A stretch of 64,000 nucleotides of DNA from Pogostemon cablin (GCA_023678885.1 CM042982.1:7936001-8000000), one strand, 5' to 3'; positions 44,868 through 59,037 are shown, counted from the first letter of the stretch. A program made the numbers and translations. Notes: generated by a model not told the origin, from the sequence alone.

Positions 44868-47800
44868 ATGGACTCTGCGGCCATGACATTCTGCAGCAAA
44901 TCTATCTGCTCACCTCCTGTAAGGAATCTACTTCATACATTCTCCACCCCGCTCCACCCTTTCTTCTTCTTTGAAGTTTTTTTGTGGGGGGTGGATTGCT
45001 ATTTGGTTGCAGCTCTCTGTTTGTCATATGCATGTTAAGAGAAGTGGATATTTTTCTATGCGTTTGAAGTTGTTCAAATCACTATGGCCTATTTTAAATG
45101 TGGAATAATGAGCTGATTTTGTTTCAATTTGATGATCTTTCTTGAGTGGTGAACTCATCTATCAGTGCGTTTTGCGAGTCTGTAAACTCACCAAGAGTTT
45201 TAGCTACGCTTGTGACTTTGCATGTTGTAAGATGGACCTTGCCTTTGGTCTTTTTCATCTTGTGTATACTGCATCGCCTTTTATTTTCACTCCTGGACTA
45301 CTTGATAATTCAGAACAATAAAAGCATTCATAAATGACTGGCTGAGGAAATTCTGTTATGTGGCTAAGTTGATTGTGGAGTCCTGTTGAACAAATTCATG
45401 ACATTCTGTCGAGTCTGGGATTGGGATACGAGACCAACCTTCCCATTATGAACGTCTTCCTTATGTTATGGAGCATGAGTGGGCTATTATCTTCTTGCTT
45501 TGTTTTGTTTTGTTTTGTTTTGTTTTTAATATCAAAGTGAAGTGATATTATTTTCATCAAGTAAAGATCTTTGCAAGTTCCTTTTAATATTGACAATTTA
45601 ACTTCTTCAAACGGTTGCTTACTTTCTTAATTTAATGATGTTCTTTATGACCTTATAATTTTGGGAATATTTATAGCATCTAGCTTTACATAGTAAAAGT
45701 TTTCTTCATTTATTATGTTCAATGCATAGTTTGTTCCTAGTTGTGAGCTTGTGGCCTGGAATTTAACATTCGATTATGCTATTCTTTGAAGGGTTTATTC
45801 ATGAAGAGTACACCAGTAATTAGAAGCTCCCAGTGTAGCTTCATGTTAGGAAGTAGAGTTAAGTTTCCTCTTCAGAGGGCTCAAGCTACTCGAGTAGGTC
45901 ATAAATCTGGAAAACATGGCTGGGCCCTTGCTGCCACATGCCTTGATGATAAAATTCTAGTGGCTAATAGAGGAGAGATTGCTGTTCGTATCATTCGAAC
46001 TGCCCATGAAATGGGAATCCCTTGCGTAGCTGTTTACTCAACAATAGATAAAGATGCTCTATATGTGAAACTTGCTGACGAGTCTGTTTGCATTGGAGAA
46101 GCACCAAGTAGTCAATCGTAAGGCATCAAGAATTTTCTTCCATCAGAATATTTTTGTAAACATATTCTTCCACGCTTTATTGTATATATTTCTTTTTCAT
46201 TTCTTCAAGGTATTTGGTGGTTCCCAATGTCTTATCTGCTGCAATGAGCCATGGATGTACAATGCTGCATCCTGGATATGGATTCCTTTCTGAGAATGCT
46301 GTTTTTGTTGATATGTGCCGAGAGCATGGAATCAACTTTATTGGACCAAATGTGAGTTCAACAGATCAAAATGTCTTCTAAGTCGAGCAAACTGTCTCTT
46401 GTTTGAACTTGGGAAGCTTGTCTGTGGTGGCTTTCCTCACACTTCCGTAGTCTGATACCTTCAATTGATTTTTGTGCTTCAATTTCATACAAGCTTTCTA
46501 TATAGTTTGTATGTGTTTGTGACTGAGGTGAAGTGCGATATCAAATACACCACCACCTGCAGAACAATTTCCATTTAGACTAATTCTGTCTCCTTTCATA
46601 TCTGAAATCCCTTCCCAGTTTCACCACCTGTAAACTGTCTATTGCTTCAGTAATATATCTATATACATATATGCCATTGCCTATTGAAAAGCTTAACTTT
46701 CTTTGCTAAGGAACTTAGAGCTCCAAGCCAACAGTAGTACCATAAACCTCTAATTGTTTTAATGGAAATTATTGACTTTGAGACTTAAATTACAGCCTGA
46801 CAGCATTCGTGTGATGGGTGACAAATCAACTGCTCGAGATACAATGAAGAATGCTGGAGTTCCAACTGTCCCTGGAAGTGATGGATTGTTACAGGTACTG
46901 CATTTTGTAAAGATTGGTGATTCATGAACAACTTATCCTGGTAAATCTGAGTCTGAATTTGCTTTCTGATGTTTGTCTATATTTTTCTCTTTATGAAATG
47001 ATTTTTGTGATTGCAGAGTACTGAAGAAGGTGTGAGACTTGCTGATGAGATTGGTTTTCCTGTCATGATCAAGGTAAGTTTAACACAAATTCACACCAGA
47101 ACAACGACATGAAGCTTACTTCTTGAACAACGACATAAGAATTCTCTGTTCTGAAACATCTTACCCTAATATTACTCAAGTATATTTGCTCAGTTAAAGG
47201 TTTGAGATCTTTGAATTCTCTAGATGTAAGAAGAGCTAGTGGGAAGTTAATTACAAGTCGTTTGAATTATGGCTTCCATTTCTGATGACAGCAGTCACTT
47301 GATATTTCTTGCTCTTCTGTATTTTCCTTTGAGTAAGGCTCTACATTTGGTTGGTTGATGATGATGACCAGTGGGCATTTCGATGTGTGCCTTAGTTGCA
47401 CACTTATGGGTCTAAAACTGTTATTTATATTTATTTCTCTCTCAAACAAAAATCAAAATCAACTTATTTCATTATCTTTTTCTTGACTTATTCACCAATC
47501 TATGAAATTGGTTAGCCATCAACTTTACATATTTTTGGATTTTTCTTCCGCAGTTCTTTAGTAAGAATAATGGTGCATAGAACATTTTGTAAGACTTCGT
47601 AACGTGATGAAGATTGCATTATGTTAATATGGTGTGATAACATCAATTTAATGATAAGCAGCAATCTTTTCACCACCCTAGTCCTCATGGAAGGAATGAT
47701 ATTATTGTCTATTGAAGGTTATAATCCTGTTTGTGAAATTAAAACTTCAGAATTTGATTCCTCGACCATCCTTCCTTAAAAATAATCTGTCTGCTGAAAT

Positions 47801-50800
47801 CTCATAATATAATCCCTTATTTATCCCTTTTTATTGTATGTAAATTTATGCATTGTCATCTCCAATGAACTTTATGCACTTGCGAGTTTTGTATAATGCA
47901 TTTGATACTGTGACATGGACTTACATATAACAAAGTTCATTAAAAATTCCTTTATCTTCCGTAGAAAAGATGTGCTAAATTAAAGGGTTTTTTCCCCCTT
48001 CTTCTCAAGGCAACAGCAGGTGGTGGTGGACGTGGGATGCGACTTGCCAAAGAGCGTGATGAGTTTGTGAAGCTTTTGCAGGTATGTCTTTTATGTTTAT
48101 AAGATTTTTATCATATCCTTACCCAATGTAATCACCCGTTAAATCATCATCATCATTTGCGTGTGTGATGTGTTAGAATGCATGCTCCTTTCTCTTGTGG
48201 TCTATTCTCTGTGTCTTTCATTCTCTACTTGTTTAAGCCAATTAATTGAAATTTCAGGTTCTGGATTATGAGAAGTGATTTACTATTAGTAGCTGCTAGA
48301 AAATTTTTGTTTGTTTGTTTATTTGTCTTCTGGTTCTCTGTGGATATTTGTTCTATTTCGAAGTACAATGTTAAACATTTACTGTTGTCGCGCATTACCT
48401 TAATTAATTTTATTTAATTATAGCTTAGCTCTAGGTGTTTTATATGTTATGGGGGTATAATTTTGATTAAATAAGCAGCTTTTTCTTTAGTCACATCAAC
48501 ATGATCTATTTTATAAATATTTAGTAAATTCTTTGCCATGAAGTTCAATTTACAAAATCCTTGCATTCTTTCGACAGCAAGCTAAGAGTGAGGCTGCAGC
48601 TGCATTTGGTAATGATGGTGTTTACTTGGAGAAATATATCCAGAATCCAAGGCATATTGAATTTCAGGTAGATTTATAGTTATAATTTTGAATCTTCAGT
48701 TTAAAATTTATAAATTCAATTCTAATTATAATAAACTAAAACAACCTCATTCATTATCTGGTGATTATACAGGTATAAATATCAATTTGGTAATAGTATC
48801 TTGGAATAAGGTTTTCTAGGCATTGTAGCATTACTATAACTGAATTTTGTATCTAAAAAGTGAATAGCCTTGGGTTTCTTTGATTGAAACACATAAAATC
48901 AAATTCGTCCATAGTTGTTTTTAGTTCATTCACCACTCATTTTAAATTATCATTGGTGTGCTTTTGATGGATTTGAAATCCACTTCATATCGAGTCATTT
49001 AAACTCCTTCCACGAAATCATCCTCTTTAATTTGAAACTTATAATTCAAATGCGTCCACAAACCTCAGTTAATATGCATTATTTGGGTAAGTACTCTGAT
49101 TTTGCAATCTATAGTGGCAACCTAGCTTATTGTATTTATTTTGCATGCATGTTCTTCATGCTTGTATGAACACCTAGGACTTTAACTTTCAACATTTAAG
49201 CTAGATTACTTTATTCACATAGTTTTGGTATTACTGATTTTACGTCCTATATGTGGTTCTCAAATTTTTTTAGATTATCTTCTCTACCTTTATCACCTTA
49301 TACACCTGTTTTTAACATGTGCAGGTTTTGGCTGACAAGTATGGTAATGTTATTCACTTTGGGGAGCGTGATTGTAGTATTCAGGTGATATTACCTTTGC
49401 TGTAATTTAAACATTTTCAATTTGGCTTCATTGTGCTAAATATGTTTCTTAGAAAAATAATTGTTATCACAGACTTTAGATACTTAATGAAGCTAAAGGT
49501 GATATTCAGAATTCTTTTACATAGGGGCACGATAAAGTGTTTCCTTGATCTCTGTCTTCCATTTTATCATAAACACAGCTTCTTTATGATCATATACACA
49601 TATTCTATGGACAAGATATGGCTTCTTCAGTTTAACTCGGTTGAGTAGTATAGCTCATCAAAGTGCTGATTCATTAATGCTTATTTACAGAGAAGAAACC
49701 AGAAATTGCTAGAAGAAGCACCTTCTCCTGCATTGACACCGGAGCTTCGGAAAGCCATGGGTGATGCAGCAGTTGCAGCAGCAGCATCCATAGGTTACAT
49801 AGGTGTTGGAACGGTTGAATTCCTTTTGGATGAAAGAGGTTCATTTTACTTCATGGAGATGAATACTAGGATCCAGGTGAAAAGACTAAATCAATCGATG
49901 TATATAATTAGACCTCCTGTTTATCTATATCATGCTCAAGTAGTTTCTCTCTATGGCATAATGGTAGGTGGAGCATCCGGTCACTGAAATGATATCATCT
50001 GTTGACCTGATTGAGGAGCAGATCCGTGTAGCTCGGGGTGAGAAGCTTCGTTATACACAGGTAACTTTTCAATATGCTTTAAATTCTCTGCAAGTGCAAA
50101 CAGCATTTTCTGATAGGCGCTTTATGAATATCTATAGGAAGATATCGTGCTTCGTGGCCATTCAATTGAATGCCGTATTAATGCAGAAGATGCTTTCAAA
50201 AACTTCAGACCAGGACCAGGTATCTTTCAATAGCATGCATGCTTTGACTTGAGAAATTATTAGCTACATAATATTATACCAAATTAAAAAATGAGGCAAA
50301 AATCTTATTTTATTGTTTTAGCTTACCTCTACTTTCATCATGTTACTTGAACAGGGAGGATAACTGCTTATTTGCCTTCTGGAGGTCCGTTTGTGCGAAT
50401 GGATAGCCATGTTTATCCAGGTTACGTGGTTCCCCCGAGCTATGATTCCCTTCTTGGAAAGGTAGGCCAATGTCTCTTGTTTTGTGCATTGCATATGCTT
50501 AAGTAATAAAGTATTCCACTTTTATCAGGATGAATCAGCTTCATGCTGTGTACTCAGGTTTCGATGTTTTCATATGCACGATATTTAAAATACACTCTCT
50601 CACATTTGAATCGAGAATTTTACTCAACTAATCAACAAGTTTTGTTGGAATGTGCATAGATATAACGTGTTGTTGAAGATTAACTTGCATATCTTCATTT
50701 TTTACATTAAATCGTGAGTGTTGTCTATAAGATGTCCTAATATGTATGATAAATTGCCTTCGTAGCTTATTGTCTGGGCTCCAACAAGGGAAAGGGCAAT

Positions 50801-51650
50801 TCAACGCATGAAAAGGGCTCTTGACGACACCATAATCACAGGTAAATAAATTCCCCCCTTTTCTTTTTGTTGAATCCATCAATTCTATAACTTTTCCCAC
50901 CATTTTTACTTTTCTTGTCGATGTCTGCATCCATAGAGTATTCATTACATCCTCATGTTTTAAAAGTTCGTATCTGTAGGTGTCGTGTTTGTCCGGAAGA
51001 GGGATGGTTTTGAAACATTCATGTACTTTTACTCGTTATACTACTACATCAATACTAATTATCTCCGTGTTCAGGGGTTCCAACGACAATTGAGTACCAT
51101 AAGCTCATCCTAGAAGTCGAGGTAATCATCTACTACAGTTATCAGAGTGTACCTAATACCTTACATTATAATAATCGCATTCTATGTTGATTATGCTGTA
51201 GGACTTCAAAAACGGAAAAGTAGATACTGCTTTTATTCCAAAGCACGAAGATGAGCTTGCTGGGGTAAGTATCTGCATTCACTTATACATGCATGAAACA
51301 CCTTATTTCACGAAGCGATATACAGCTTTTGCATAGTATATCTTTTGTCCACATGCGGAGAGCAGTAAAATGAACTTTTCTATATTAGCTATATCTTTCG
51401 TGGGATGAATCAACAAGAACCATCCAAACACATACTATTGTAGAATCAACAAGAATTTTTGTCCTGAGTTTCCAGCCTTACATTCGTCGTCGTAACATTG
51501 TGTTGGGACTGTGAAATGTGCCACTTTCTGTTGTCGACCTTATGGCAGTTCGATGCATGTTGATAAGTTTTTATTACTCTGTGATTGCAGCCGGAGGCGA
51601 GTCAATCGGTGACTACTCAGAAAGAGTTAGTTAGTGCGAAGAACGGTTAA
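44868..51650 (+). CDS. CAC2: biotin carboxylase subunit of plastid acetyl-CoA carboxylase
   Basis: Sixteen coding exons: 44868-44918, 45792-46117, 46210-46351, 46796-46894, 47017-47073, 48010-48081, 48578-48667, 49325-49384, 49691-49876, 49968-50060, 50138-50219, 50355-50461, 50766-50841, 51075-51121, 51202-51264 and 51591-51650. The total is 1611 nt, or 536 aa, the normal plant length. Residues 1 to about 68 form a Ser/Arg-rich plastid transit peptide. DDKILVANRGEIAVR (69-83) starts the biotin-carboxylase N-domain. The ATP-grasp glycine loop ATAGGGGRGMR (226-236) follows a Lys, and later come RHIEFQ, ERDCSIQRRNQK and the catalytic EMNTRIQVEHPVTE (about 355-368; Glu, Asn, Arg, Glu kept), then GHSIECRINAED. 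It carboxylates biotin on BCCP with ATP and bicarbonate, the first half-reaction of heteromeric ACCase in fatty-acid synthesis. All introns are GT-AG and it is intact. Confidence 0.97.
45497..45527. repeat. (TTTTG)n microsatellite
   Basis: About five to six TTTTG units in intron 1 of the biotin carboxylase gene. Confidence 0.85.
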
Positions 51651-52596
51651 GAGTAAGGTAATCTCAGTTGGTCTTCCCTGTTAGTATAGCAATTAAACAT
51701 CTCTTTTCTACCAAAGTTCCTCATTTGGAAACTCTCTCAGTTGTTTTATCTCCCCAGTTTGGATCACCTGCCTGAATGGACGCTTTAGTGTTTTTTTGTT
51801 TTTTCCAAATTTTTTTTAAAAATGTTTTCATTTGAGAGTAGACTATAATCAAGAGAGAAACATTTTGGATGCGTTAATATCAAAGTTTTTGATTCGATTT
51901 ACACAAACATGTGTGGTAGATTATAGCAGAGTGTACGGAGGCATAGTTTGAGTTGTTAAGAGAAGGGTGGAAAAACTTTTGAAATGAGTTGACAGATTCA
52001 GGGTGGGAGTATTGCAACTGTACTCAAACAGTGAATCATCTGATATAGGTTACTTGGAGACACAGAATTCAAACTAACAAGGGCTAAAATATTTCAGTGG
52101 AACATAATTTTTTTAAAATATAAAAAAGATCAAATTAATATTAATTACAATAGATTTTGAATTGAATAGGTTATGTTTGTTTTGGGAAGAAAATGTGACA
52201 TGCCATGATGGGAACTTAACAAAGGTCCCCCATTCTGATATATTTTGAGATTTTGACAATCAAAATCAAATGAAAACATCCACTCATGAATATATCTATA
52301 AATATCCACTCATAATTTGACATTTTGATTCGTATAGAATCGTTTCACTTTCTACAATAGTATGAGTCCCGCAAGGAGTTAATTTACATGCAATTAATTT
52401 TTATTTAATACTCATATTTTTTATATACTCTTTGTCCGGTCATAATAGTTATATGGAGTATTATCATTTTGAACGCCCCATTTTAATTATTACATTTTCT
52501 TTTCTGTTAAATGAGATACACCCAAAATAATTAATATATTTTTATGGCTCACACAATATTAATATAACTACATACTGAACATTACAATATATTATT
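51651..52596. other. 3' UTR and downstream flank of CAC2
   Basis: Probable 3' UTR to roughly 51850, then AT-rich DNA without a gene. The stretch 52430-52595 looks like an eroded MITE of the same kind as the next feature. Confidence 0.4.
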
Positions 52597-52602
52597 CCCT
52601 TC

Positions 52603-52850
52603 GTTCCTCTGAAATAAGTGCATTTTGTCATTTTAATCTATTCCAATATAATAAGTGCAAGTAAATGAAATTCATACAAAATAATTAATATATCTCCATG
52701 AAGTTCACACACAATATTAATGCAATTACTTATTATACATTAAAATATTATCTCTCTCTTCATCTACACATTAAATATTATATCTCTTAATCTAAGTGGA
52801 AAAAAATAAAAAAAGCAAATGCACCCCTTTAAAGGGAACGAAAGGAGTAT
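52603..52850. repeat. Stowaway-like MITE
   Basis: TATTCCCTTCGTTCCTCTGAA to TTTAAAGGGAACGAAAGGAGTA. Confidence 0.8.
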
Positions 52851-52973
52851 ATTTTCAATATATATTAAAATACAATATTTTTTAATATTTGTGCAAAAAG
52901 CAAATGTAAACATTATGACGGAATAAAAAAATTGTTTTTTACTGAATTTATTTGATATATGTACAAACACTAA

Positions 52974-53783
52974 GGGCAATCCCAATGGGGTGTTGTCATC
53001 AAATCACCAAATTTTTGGTGATTTGGTGACATCTACCCCAACGGTAGTCCCTAAATTTGATGATAAAAAGAATATTCTTAGAATATTCATAAATCTATTA
53101 TTTCATTAATTTTAAATAATTATTATATTTGTTATAATAAATTATTATTATTTTGATTCAATAATTAATTTTTAAATTATGTTATGTTTAATCTATAATT
53201 AATAATAAAATTATACATAATTTATCTCCAATTTAATCACCAATAAAATGGACAAAAATGTATTTGCATTTGTATTTTCTTATGTAATATATGTCTTATT
53301 TTATCTGTAATGTATTTATGATTTTATTTTCTAGCTTCTAGTTTATTTCTAATGTAATATTTTTTTAACTGTAATGTATTTCTAATTTTATTTTTCTAGT
53401 GTGCAATATTATTTTTATTTATGCTTTTATATATAATGTATAATAAAATATATTTAATATATATATATAATTTTATTAAAAAAATAATTATATTAAATGT
53501 CTATTTATTTCATGTATTTAAAATAATGTGATTAAAATTATTAATATATATTATTCATTAAATGGACTAAATAATATATAAATATCAAATATATTATATA
53601 TTCTATGTTAATTAAAATTTGAAAATAAATGAAAAAATAATAATTTAGGGAAGATTTGGTACTAGTATCAAAATTGGAGAAGGGGATGGTGGTATCAAAT
53701 TTGGGGATGGTTTGATACTAATCATTGGAGTAAAAATGGTATCAATTCCTCAAATTTGAGGATACTAACCCTGGAGATAGGCC
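52974..53783. mobile_element. PIF/Harbinger-like non-autonomous element
   Basis: The left end GGGCAATCCCAATGGGG and right end CCCTGGAGATAGGCC are weak inverted repeats, with TAA on both sides (52971-52973 and 53784-53786), the usual Harbinger target. Subterminal GATACTA/TATCAAAT words recur at the right. 810 bp, extremely AT-rich and non-coding. Confidence 0.55.
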
Positions 53784-53832
53784 TAAGAGTTATGTAAAGG
53801 AGTTAAATAGTTGAGCTTCGAGCACATCAACT

Positions 53833-54056
53833 GCACTCTAAAACTCCATGTTTGCCTAAAGACACTCCTGTAACAGATTTTTGGTAGGCTCTCCAACGCT
53901 CAAATCAATAATTTCCTCATAATATATCTAAAAAACTCTTACCTGAAAACACTCTAAAACTCCATGTTTGCCTAAAGAAAACACTCATGTGTGTTTGATA
54001 GACTCTCTACGCTCAAATCAATAATTTCCTCATAATATATCTAAAAGACTCTTGAA
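53833..54056. repeat. 116-bp tandem duplication
   Basis: CACTCTAAAACTCCATGTTTG at about 53834 and 53950 starts two units that both end AATTTCCTCATAATATATC. Indels only near the middle. Confidence 0.9.
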
Positions 54057-54098
54057 AAGAAAATAATCAATATTTCTTCTTTCTTTTTCTCTCTGCCC

Positions 54099-54103
<5 letters not shown>

Positions 54104-54170
<67 letters not shown>
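54104..54170. repeat. (TA)n microsatellite
   Basis: About 33 uninterrupted TA units. Apparent Ile-Tyr coding across it is a by-product. Confidence 0.97.
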
Positions 54171-54174
<4 letters not shown>

Positions 54175-55589
54175 TATATTCAGTTGTTCATTAAAAATTG
54201 AACAAAAAATTGTTAATAGACTGTTTGTTAGTGAATAAATTTTTATTATAAATGTATATGAATTGAATGTTGGTGCACGAATTAACGTCCATTCATCTAT
54301 ATGCATAGAATTTTTTTGTTAGCATCCATACACCCAAATACCCAAATGCACATAATTGTTTGCCATAATAGGATTGATTTTAAGTTAAGAAAAAATAAAA
54401 TAAAATAAAAACATAATTAAAACCTTATCCATTATCCACATTTGCAATTTTCGTGTCCGTTTACAATTTAAATTCCCTAACAATATATATATTTAAATAG
54501 AATAGGAAGGAAAAGAGTTGTGTTCACATGAGGACACAGACCGTGTTTCGGTGACCCCGGGGTGCAGAAGCTTTTGCCAAAAAGAAAAACTCATATGTTA
54601 ACATGGGAGGGAAGTAATGTAATTTGGCTTTTTTTTTTTTTTTTTAAAAAGTAATTTTCTTTTAATTTACATAAAAAAATATGAGAAATGTTGTTTGTTG
54701 CCCTTTTTGCATTTTGACAAATGCAAAAATACATCATTTGACTAAAAATGAGTAAAAATATTTATTTTGGAATCAACTTTACTGAATTACCCCTATTCTG
54801 TATATGTCAGACATTTTCAATCTATAAGATAAAAAAAAATTGAGTGATCGAGTGGAGTTGAGGGAAAGGGTTGGGTGACCGAGTGGAGTAGATGGTTTGA
54901 ACTTGCTTGATTTTATTTTTTTTTTGGCAAAGAAGTGTATACTATAATGCCTATTATTTTTGGATATATTTTTGACAAATACTGTATAATATAATAAATT
55001 GAAAAGGCTAGAGACCGAGTGTATAGAATGAAAATGTTAAGACGGGTGTAATAAAAGTGAAAAGGCTGAGTTGGGTTTCTAGGATTATAGAATATAGAAT
55101 ATAAGGCCATTCTTAAATAATATTTGTTGATATTTATTATAACTTAATATTTAAAATATTAAATTAAATTTTTTATTTATATCCATCTTTAAGTATTAAT
55201 CTCAATTTGAATATTAATTCATGTCGATACTTAAATTTTGTCATTCTTTATAAAGTATTTAATTTTTATCAAATTAAAATATAAAATATTTTATAATTTT
55301 TTCAATGATTATTATAATTTAATGTTTAAATATTAATTTGGAAGAGTAAATAAAAATCCTAAATAATATATTACACAAATTTTTTACTTATTTTATTATA
55401 GCAAATATATAAACCCCAATATCATATATAAAGTGTTTTATAACTTCTTTTTTATATAAATTACTTTATAATTTTTCTTTTTAATTCTTATTGTGATTTA
55501 ATATTTAAATACTAATTTGGGAGTGTAGATAAAAATCCTAAAAAAATATATTTCATCAATTTTTACTAATTTTATTACAGTAGAAACAT
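54171..55589. other. AT-rich spacer
   Basis: No gene. The words GATCGAGTGGAG and GACCGAGTGGAG near 54845 and 54878 foreshadow the repeat that follows. Confidence 0.35.
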
Positions 55590-56010
55590 AAACTCTCAAA
55601 ACCTTTCAAGACCGAGTAATATATATATTTCAAAAGCCAAGTCCGAGTGACTTATCACTCTCACAGCGACGTATATTATCACTTATCACTCTCCGAGTGA
55701 ATTTTATTTTATTACAACAGAAATATAGCGAGTCCAAGTGATATATAAATTCTCAAACACTTTGAATCTTATTGATATGTTTATTCTCAAACCCTTTGAT
55801 GACAGAGTCCGATTGATGTATATTTTGTTCCTTTTGAAAGATCGAGTCCGAGTGTACCAATATATATTCTTTGGATGACCGAGTAGTGATGTTCCTTTTG
55901 AAAGATCGAGTCCGAGTGTACGTATATATATTCTCAAAGCCTTTGGATGACCGAGTTGTGATATGTATATTCTCAAAGTCAAAGATCGAGTAATATATAT
56001 TCTCAAAATT
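55590..56010. repeat. degenerate CGAGTCCGAGTG minisatellite
   Basis: The module GATCGAGTCCGAGTGTA, followed by ATATATATTCTCAAA and CCTTTGGATGACCGAGT, recurs irregularly (about 55604, 55640, 55805, 55845, 55905 and 55985). CCGAGTG also appears inverted as CACTC. Spacing varies, and no coding role is seen. Confidence 0.65.
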
Positions 56011-57894
56011 TAAAATACACAGGCGTTCTATAATAAAAAAAAAAAAGAGAATAAGTCATACTTTTTTACGCCAAATTAAGGGTATCAGAGTCTTTTTTCT
56101 TCAAAAGTGTGTATTTTTGCTTTTTTTGTACTGTATCGATCATTTTTTAATATCAATTTTTGGCAGTGGGCATTGTAGCCTAGATCCCGTATGTTATTTG
56201 TAACTGAGTTTGTTCTGAAATTGAGGAGGGTGGAGAAATTCGAAAATTTGAAAAAATCAATTAAAAAATGATAGAGTTGTCAGATTTCCTGCTTTATTCA
56301 AAGGTACTTTGTGATTAGTTTAGATATGTACAGAATTTATTCTTGATTTAATCAATTTATAATTTTCAAACCCCACAAAATTCAAAATCATATATTAAGG
56401 AGCACTGCTCCAACCACTCTAAAGAAATACTGAGTAATTTTATTTTCTTCCGCCTCAATACATTATGAACAATCTAAAAATAACATCATTCAATACAATT
56501 ACTTAACAATATACTTTAATTTTAAAATTATCATAAAAAACTAAAACATAAAATATACTTTATACTTTATTTAATTTTATCCTATAAAAATAAATAAAAT
56601 TTGTTAAAAAGTGTTTTTTATTAATCTTCGAGCAAAGTCAATTATTCATAATTAACAGGGACAATGAAGAGAGTATACAATAACAATTCTATTTATATAT
56701 AAAAGGAAATAGATAAATTATTTCTTGTATCCGGCACATGAAAATAGGTGCATTACTTATTTTTAAAATTATATTTGTACTTTTAAAGTTCAATGATAAT
56801 TGTAATTTCAATTTTCGTGTAATATTTAATTTTGTTGACTTATGTTATATTTTAACTTTATATGTGATTTAATTTTTACCTAGAATTCAATAATTATTCT
56901 CTAGATATAATTATTTTTTCAAAAAATAATGTACATAACCTTGTTCACAAGTTCATGGTGTATAGTTGAAATGAAAGAAATATGAAGTTTAGTTATAGAG
57001 ACAATTGCTCTACTCATGTCCCAATCTTACATAGTTTATGTCCAAATCACAACTGTTAAGGTGGGCTCAACTCAAACCTCCAAAACTAAAAGAAGAAATG
57101 GAAATTCGATGAACTTCTTTATTTGTGAATATAAATTAATTAAAAAAAAAAGAAAGAAAGAAAGATTGATCAATACTTGGGTGCTGATCCCTGGTTGATA
57201 GGCATTTGTAGTTGGATTTGAATACAGGAAATTGAGTGAAGTTACTATATAAATCTGCATCCAGTTGGATTTAGAAGTAGAGTGCCATTATTTATTTTAT
57301 TAAATATATTACTACATCCGTTTTAATAATAATTGCACACTTTCTATTTTGGGATCTGAATCCTCTCCATTTCATACTACGTCAATTTACGTAAATTTCC
57401 TCTAACCGTAATTTCCAACAATCACTACTTGACATGTCATCCAGCATTATCTAATTAAATTTTAGATTTTAATTGAATCTTTGATTTATGTTTTTCTCAT
57501 GTCGTGCTTGTGGTGACATGACAAATTAATATTCATAGATATTAATTAAACGAAACAAATTGAACGAAATTGAGGAAATTTACAGAAAGGTAAAGGGAGA
57601 TGATCCATATCCTCTATTTTGGTATATTCTAAGAATTTCTGCACGCATTAAAAATGAAAATAATACACAATATCAATAACCTTACAATATTGCAATATTA
57701 CAAAAATGTCATATTCTTTTTACCACAATCTAGTCAAAGTCAACTATATCAGTACACTTTATTCTATTTAATTATCCAAAATACCCCTTCTTTTTTTTTA
57801 CATCATTACAACAAAAATTTGTTTTTCTTAAATTTCGTGTCATCAAATGCGTGCATGTATTCTTTGGAAGGAGGGAGCATCACTCCTTTTATAG
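56011..57894. other. AT-rich spacer
   Basis: No protein-like frame, RNA gene or defined element seen. Confidence 0.35.
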
Positions 57895-58151
57895 TACTCC
57901 CTCCGTCTAAAAATATTAACATACTTTTCTTTTGGGTTGTCCCACAGAAATTAAAATACTGTATTTTCTTTTTAAGAATATGAGACCACACAAAAATAAT
58001 TTATTTATTTACATAGCCCACACACATCATATTCACCATTAATACAACTACTCACTACTCATTAAAATTTATTTCTCTCACTTCACTTTACATTAAATTA
58101 TATCTCCGTGCTAAAAAAAAATGTGTCAATATCTTTGGGATGGAGGGAGTA
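57895..58151. repeat. Stowaway-like MITE
   Basis: TACTCCCTCCGTCTAAAAATATT to AATATCTTTGGGATGGAGGGAGTA. Confidence 0.85.
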
Positions 58152-58152
58152 T

Positions 58153-58381
58153 ATACTCACTCCGTCCCTTGTTAAGAAGATCTTTTGCTTTTTGGCACGT
58201 GGATTAATGAGTTTTATTATTTAATGTGTAGTGTGTAGTTGTATTAGTAGGAGTGTGAGTCCCATATTTTAATTGAATTATTGAGTGTATGAGTCCCATG
58301 TGTATAAAAAAAGAAAATGAAACTCTTTGGGTGAGACGACAAAAATGGAAAAAGACTCTCTTTAAAGGAACGGAGGGAGTA
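58153..58381. repeat. Stowaway-like MITE, adjacent to the previous one
   Basis: TACTCACTCCGTCCCTTGTTAA to TTTAAAGGAACGGAGGGAGTAA. The two elements are separated by only one or two bases, so one probably inserted at the other's TA border. Confidence 0.85.
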
Positions 58382-59037
58382 ACTTGTTCATTAAATAGTT
58401 AAATTAAAAATGATTATTTTTTATTAATTAGATATGAAATTTTATTTAAATTAATGTACATTTTATCTATCTCACAATATTTAAGTCATTTAATCGCATC
58501 TCAAATTTGAGCTTAACATGTGTTAACTCAACACCATTCTCTCTTTCAATTTTTCTCTTTAATTTTTTTAACACGTGTTACTTTGTAATTGGTTATTGTC
58601 GATTGAATTCATAATTCAAAATTAATTTATCAGGTTGACAAAAATTATTATTAATCTAAAATTAAAATTATTAGTATTAATTTAATTATGAATTAAAATA
58701 CTTAATAAATTATAAAATATCATTTAATTATAGTTCTTGATTGCCAGTTTAATTAAAAAAATTCATTTACTACTTAATTAGTAATTGTATAATTGAGATT
58801 TTGCTGAATAAACTATAAGAAAAATTGTTTATTAAAAAATTAAACTATTATAATCATTTATGTTTAAATTTATAATTATATTAATTATCCAATGCACGAA
58901 GCATATAGAAATTTAAAATGTAAGCATTAAATTTACGAAGATAGAAAAAAAAACTTAAATGAGTTAAATAATAAATGTATAAAATTATAGAATCAACAGC
59001 TGATAATCTAAACTATTAAATTTAGAATAATTATACT
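58382..59037. other. AT-rich spacer
   Basis: Nothing recognised. Confidence 0.35.

Noticed and set aside
54103..54306. Frame ending in alternating Ile-Tyr
   Set aside because: Read-through of a (TA)n microsatellite.
57654..57983. 109-codon plus-strand frame
   Set aside because: Phe/Ile/Asn-rich AT-driven frame that runs into the MITE at 57895; no protein-like pattern.
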